Positions 7,255-8,059 of a stretch of 8,059 nt of DNA are shown one piece after another; the first letter of the stretch is position 1; each line of letters starts with the position of its first letter. Source of the stretch: Methylovirgula sp. (GTDB taxonomy: Bacteria > Pseudomonadota > Alphaproteobacteria > Rhizobiales > Beijerinckiaceae). The stretch is taken from NCBI GenBank assembly GCA_030040215.1, contig JASHUD010000074.1, positions 1 through 8,059 of the forward strand, in the 5' to 3' direction. The notes under the pieces are model-generated. The model saw only the letters and a list, made by a program, of their open reading frames with translations. It did not search any database and was not told the origin of the DNA. A program made the translations under genes and the position numbers.

Positions 7255-7978
7255 CTCCGACCGCTGCGGCATCGCCGAAGATCCACAGCTTGCCCGTCGG
7301 ATGAAGACGCGCCGCCGGCACGCCGTCATCGCCGCGGCGGAGCTGGGCGAGCGCCGCGCGCTTCTCTTCCCCGGCAACCAGGAAGACTGCGTTCCGGCTA
7401 CTCTCGAGCACCGGATAGGTCAGCGTGATCCGTGCTTCGGACTTGACGCCGACGACAGCGGCGACCCAACGGTCGCGCTCGGCGAGCACCGCCGTGTTGG
7501 GGAACAGGGAAGCCGTATGACCATCCGGCCCGAGCCCTAGAAGGGTTACGTCAAAGAGCGGCCGAGCCGGGTCCAGGCGCTCCGCGCCGTAGAAGGATTT
7601 GAGCTCGCGCTCATAATCGGAAGCCGCTTCATCGGCGGCGACCCCTTCGGTGGGAATCGGATGGATGTTGGTGGCGGGGATCGGCGCACGCGATAGCAGC
7701 GCGTCTCGCACCATCCCGTAGTTGCTCAGCGCGTCATCGTGAGGCACGAAACGCTCGTCGCCCCAAAACCAATGCGCGCGGGACCAGGGGAATTTCTCGC
7801 GATAAGACGGCTCGGCCAGGAGTTGATAAAGCTGTCGCGGGGTCGAGCCGCCTGACAAGGCGACGGTAAAAACACCCTTCTTCGTTGTCGCCGCCTCGAG
7901 CAGCCACTCCGCCGCCCGGCGCGACAGCGCTTCGGGATCGGAGAGGGTTTCCAACCTGATCTTAGACGGGTTGGTCAT
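7238..7978 (-). CDS. pgl: 6-phosphogluconolactonase
   Basis: This 246-residue cytoplasmic enzyme hydrolyses 6-phosphoglucono-1,5-lactone to 6-phosphogluconate, the second step of the oxidative pentose phosphate (and Entner-Doudoroff) route. Family signatures are present: the phosphate-binding LSGGSTPRQLY (41-51), FWGDERFVP with SNYGMVRDALL (71-95), the catalytic-region LLGLGPDGHTASLFP (146-160), and ITLTYPVL (184-191). Length is normal for the bacterial DevB/Pgl family. The last six residues (GAPTPL) run into a tandem repeat and may differ from the ancestral end, but they lie beyond the catalytic core. The ATG at 7978 overlaps the stop of the preceding gene (ATGA), so the two are translationally coupled. 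A modest SD (AAAGG) lies 7 nt upstream inside the previous gene. The xfp remnant follows downstream on the same strand. Confidence 0.95.
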   Translation of the reverse strand: MTNPSKIRLETLSDPEALSRRAAEWLLEAATTKKGVFTVALSGGSTPRQLYQLLAEPSYREKFPWSRAHWFWGDERFVPHDDALSNYGMVRDALLSRAPIPATNIHPIPTEGVAADEAASDYERELKSFYGAERLDPARPLFDVTLLGLGPDGHTASLFPNTAVLAERDRWVAAVVGVKSEARITLTYPVLESSRNAVFLVAGEEKRAALAQLRRGDDGVPAARLHPTGKLWIFGDAAAVGAPTPL

Positions 7979-8059
7979 GAAAGTGCCTTTCTGGCCAACG
8001 GTCGGTGAGCCTCGCGAATGGCGGCGATCGCCGCAGCGTAATCGGACGATCCGAAGATC
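7975..8059 (-). CDS. rpe: Probable ribulose-phosphate 3-epimerase, C-terminal end (partial)
   Basis: The minus-strand frame open from the window edge encodes the last 27 residues of a protein, from IFGSSDYAAAIAAI to HRPLARKALS, ending at a TGA at 7977-7975. It resembles the final strand and helix of ribulose-phosphate 3-epimerase, where the conserved AGSAIF is followed by a short loop, D-Y and an amphipathic helix; E. coli Rpe ends with AIFDQPDYKKVIDEM. The enzyme interconverts ribulose 5-phosphate and xylulose 5-phosphate. The 4-nt ATGA overlap with pgl and the xfp remnant downstream fit a pentose-phosphate unit. With only 27 residues visible, another TIM-barrel enzyme such as a KDPG aldolase-like protein remains possible. 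Confidence 0.6.
   Translation of the reverse strand, partial: IFGSSDYAAAIAAIREAHRPLARKALS

Noticed and set aside
7000..7377. Minus-strand open frame with a repeated HLYDS motif
   Set aside because: The repeated motif is just the 21-bp DNA duplication read in another frame; the ORF overlaps pgl and lacks any family signature.
1..8059. A novel defence or mobile system
   Set aside because: All intact genes belong to known metabolic families; no nuclease, toxin, reverse transcriptase, recombinase or CRISPR-like array is visible.

Overview
The window reads as chromosomal DNA of a high-GC alphaproteobacterium, probably in the order Hyphomicrobiales. The protein styles and the presence of phosphoketolase and pentose-phosphate genes would fit a Beijerinckiaceae or Methylocystaceae relative. 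That placement is an inference from protein style only.

Positions 1-6109 (+ strand) hold a tight assimilatory nitrate reduction operon. In order it has the C-terminal end of a nitrate/nitrite MFS transporter, a single-domain haemoglobin, the NAD(P)H nitrite reductase large subunit (nirB), its Rieske-type small subunit (nirD), and a molybdenum nitrate reductase with a C-terminal [2Fe-2S] BFD domain. Gaps between these genes range from short overlaps to 74 nt. A perfect-stem intrinsic terminator (6146-6166) ends the unit. Together the products import nitrate, reduce it to nitrite and then ammonium, and probably handle nitric oxide formed on the way.

Positions 6220-6921 (+) hold a stand-alone class I glutamine amidotransferase of unknown substrate. 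It lies after the terminator and has its own Shine-Dalgarno sequence.

Positions 8059-6918 (- strand, converging on the first block) hold a pentose-phosphate cluster. It consists of the last 27 residues of a probable ribulose-phosphate 3-epimerase (rpe), a complete 6-phosphogluconolactonase (pgl) that overlaps it by ATGA, and a remnant covering only the first ~43 residues of phosphoketolase (xfp). Rpe makes xylulose 5-phosphate, the substrate of phosphoketolase, so the order suggests a formerly functional rpe-pgl-xfp unit whose last gene was almost entirely deleted at the junction with the amidotransferase gene. A near-perfect 21-bp tandem duplication sits between pgl and the xfp remnant and contains the pgl stop codon.

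I found no CRISPR array, tRNA, rRNA, transposase or clearly undescribed system. The most unusual parts are the globin inside the nitrate operon, the lack of a dedicated reductase partner for the nitrate reductase, and the phosphoketolase remnant next to the tandem repeat.
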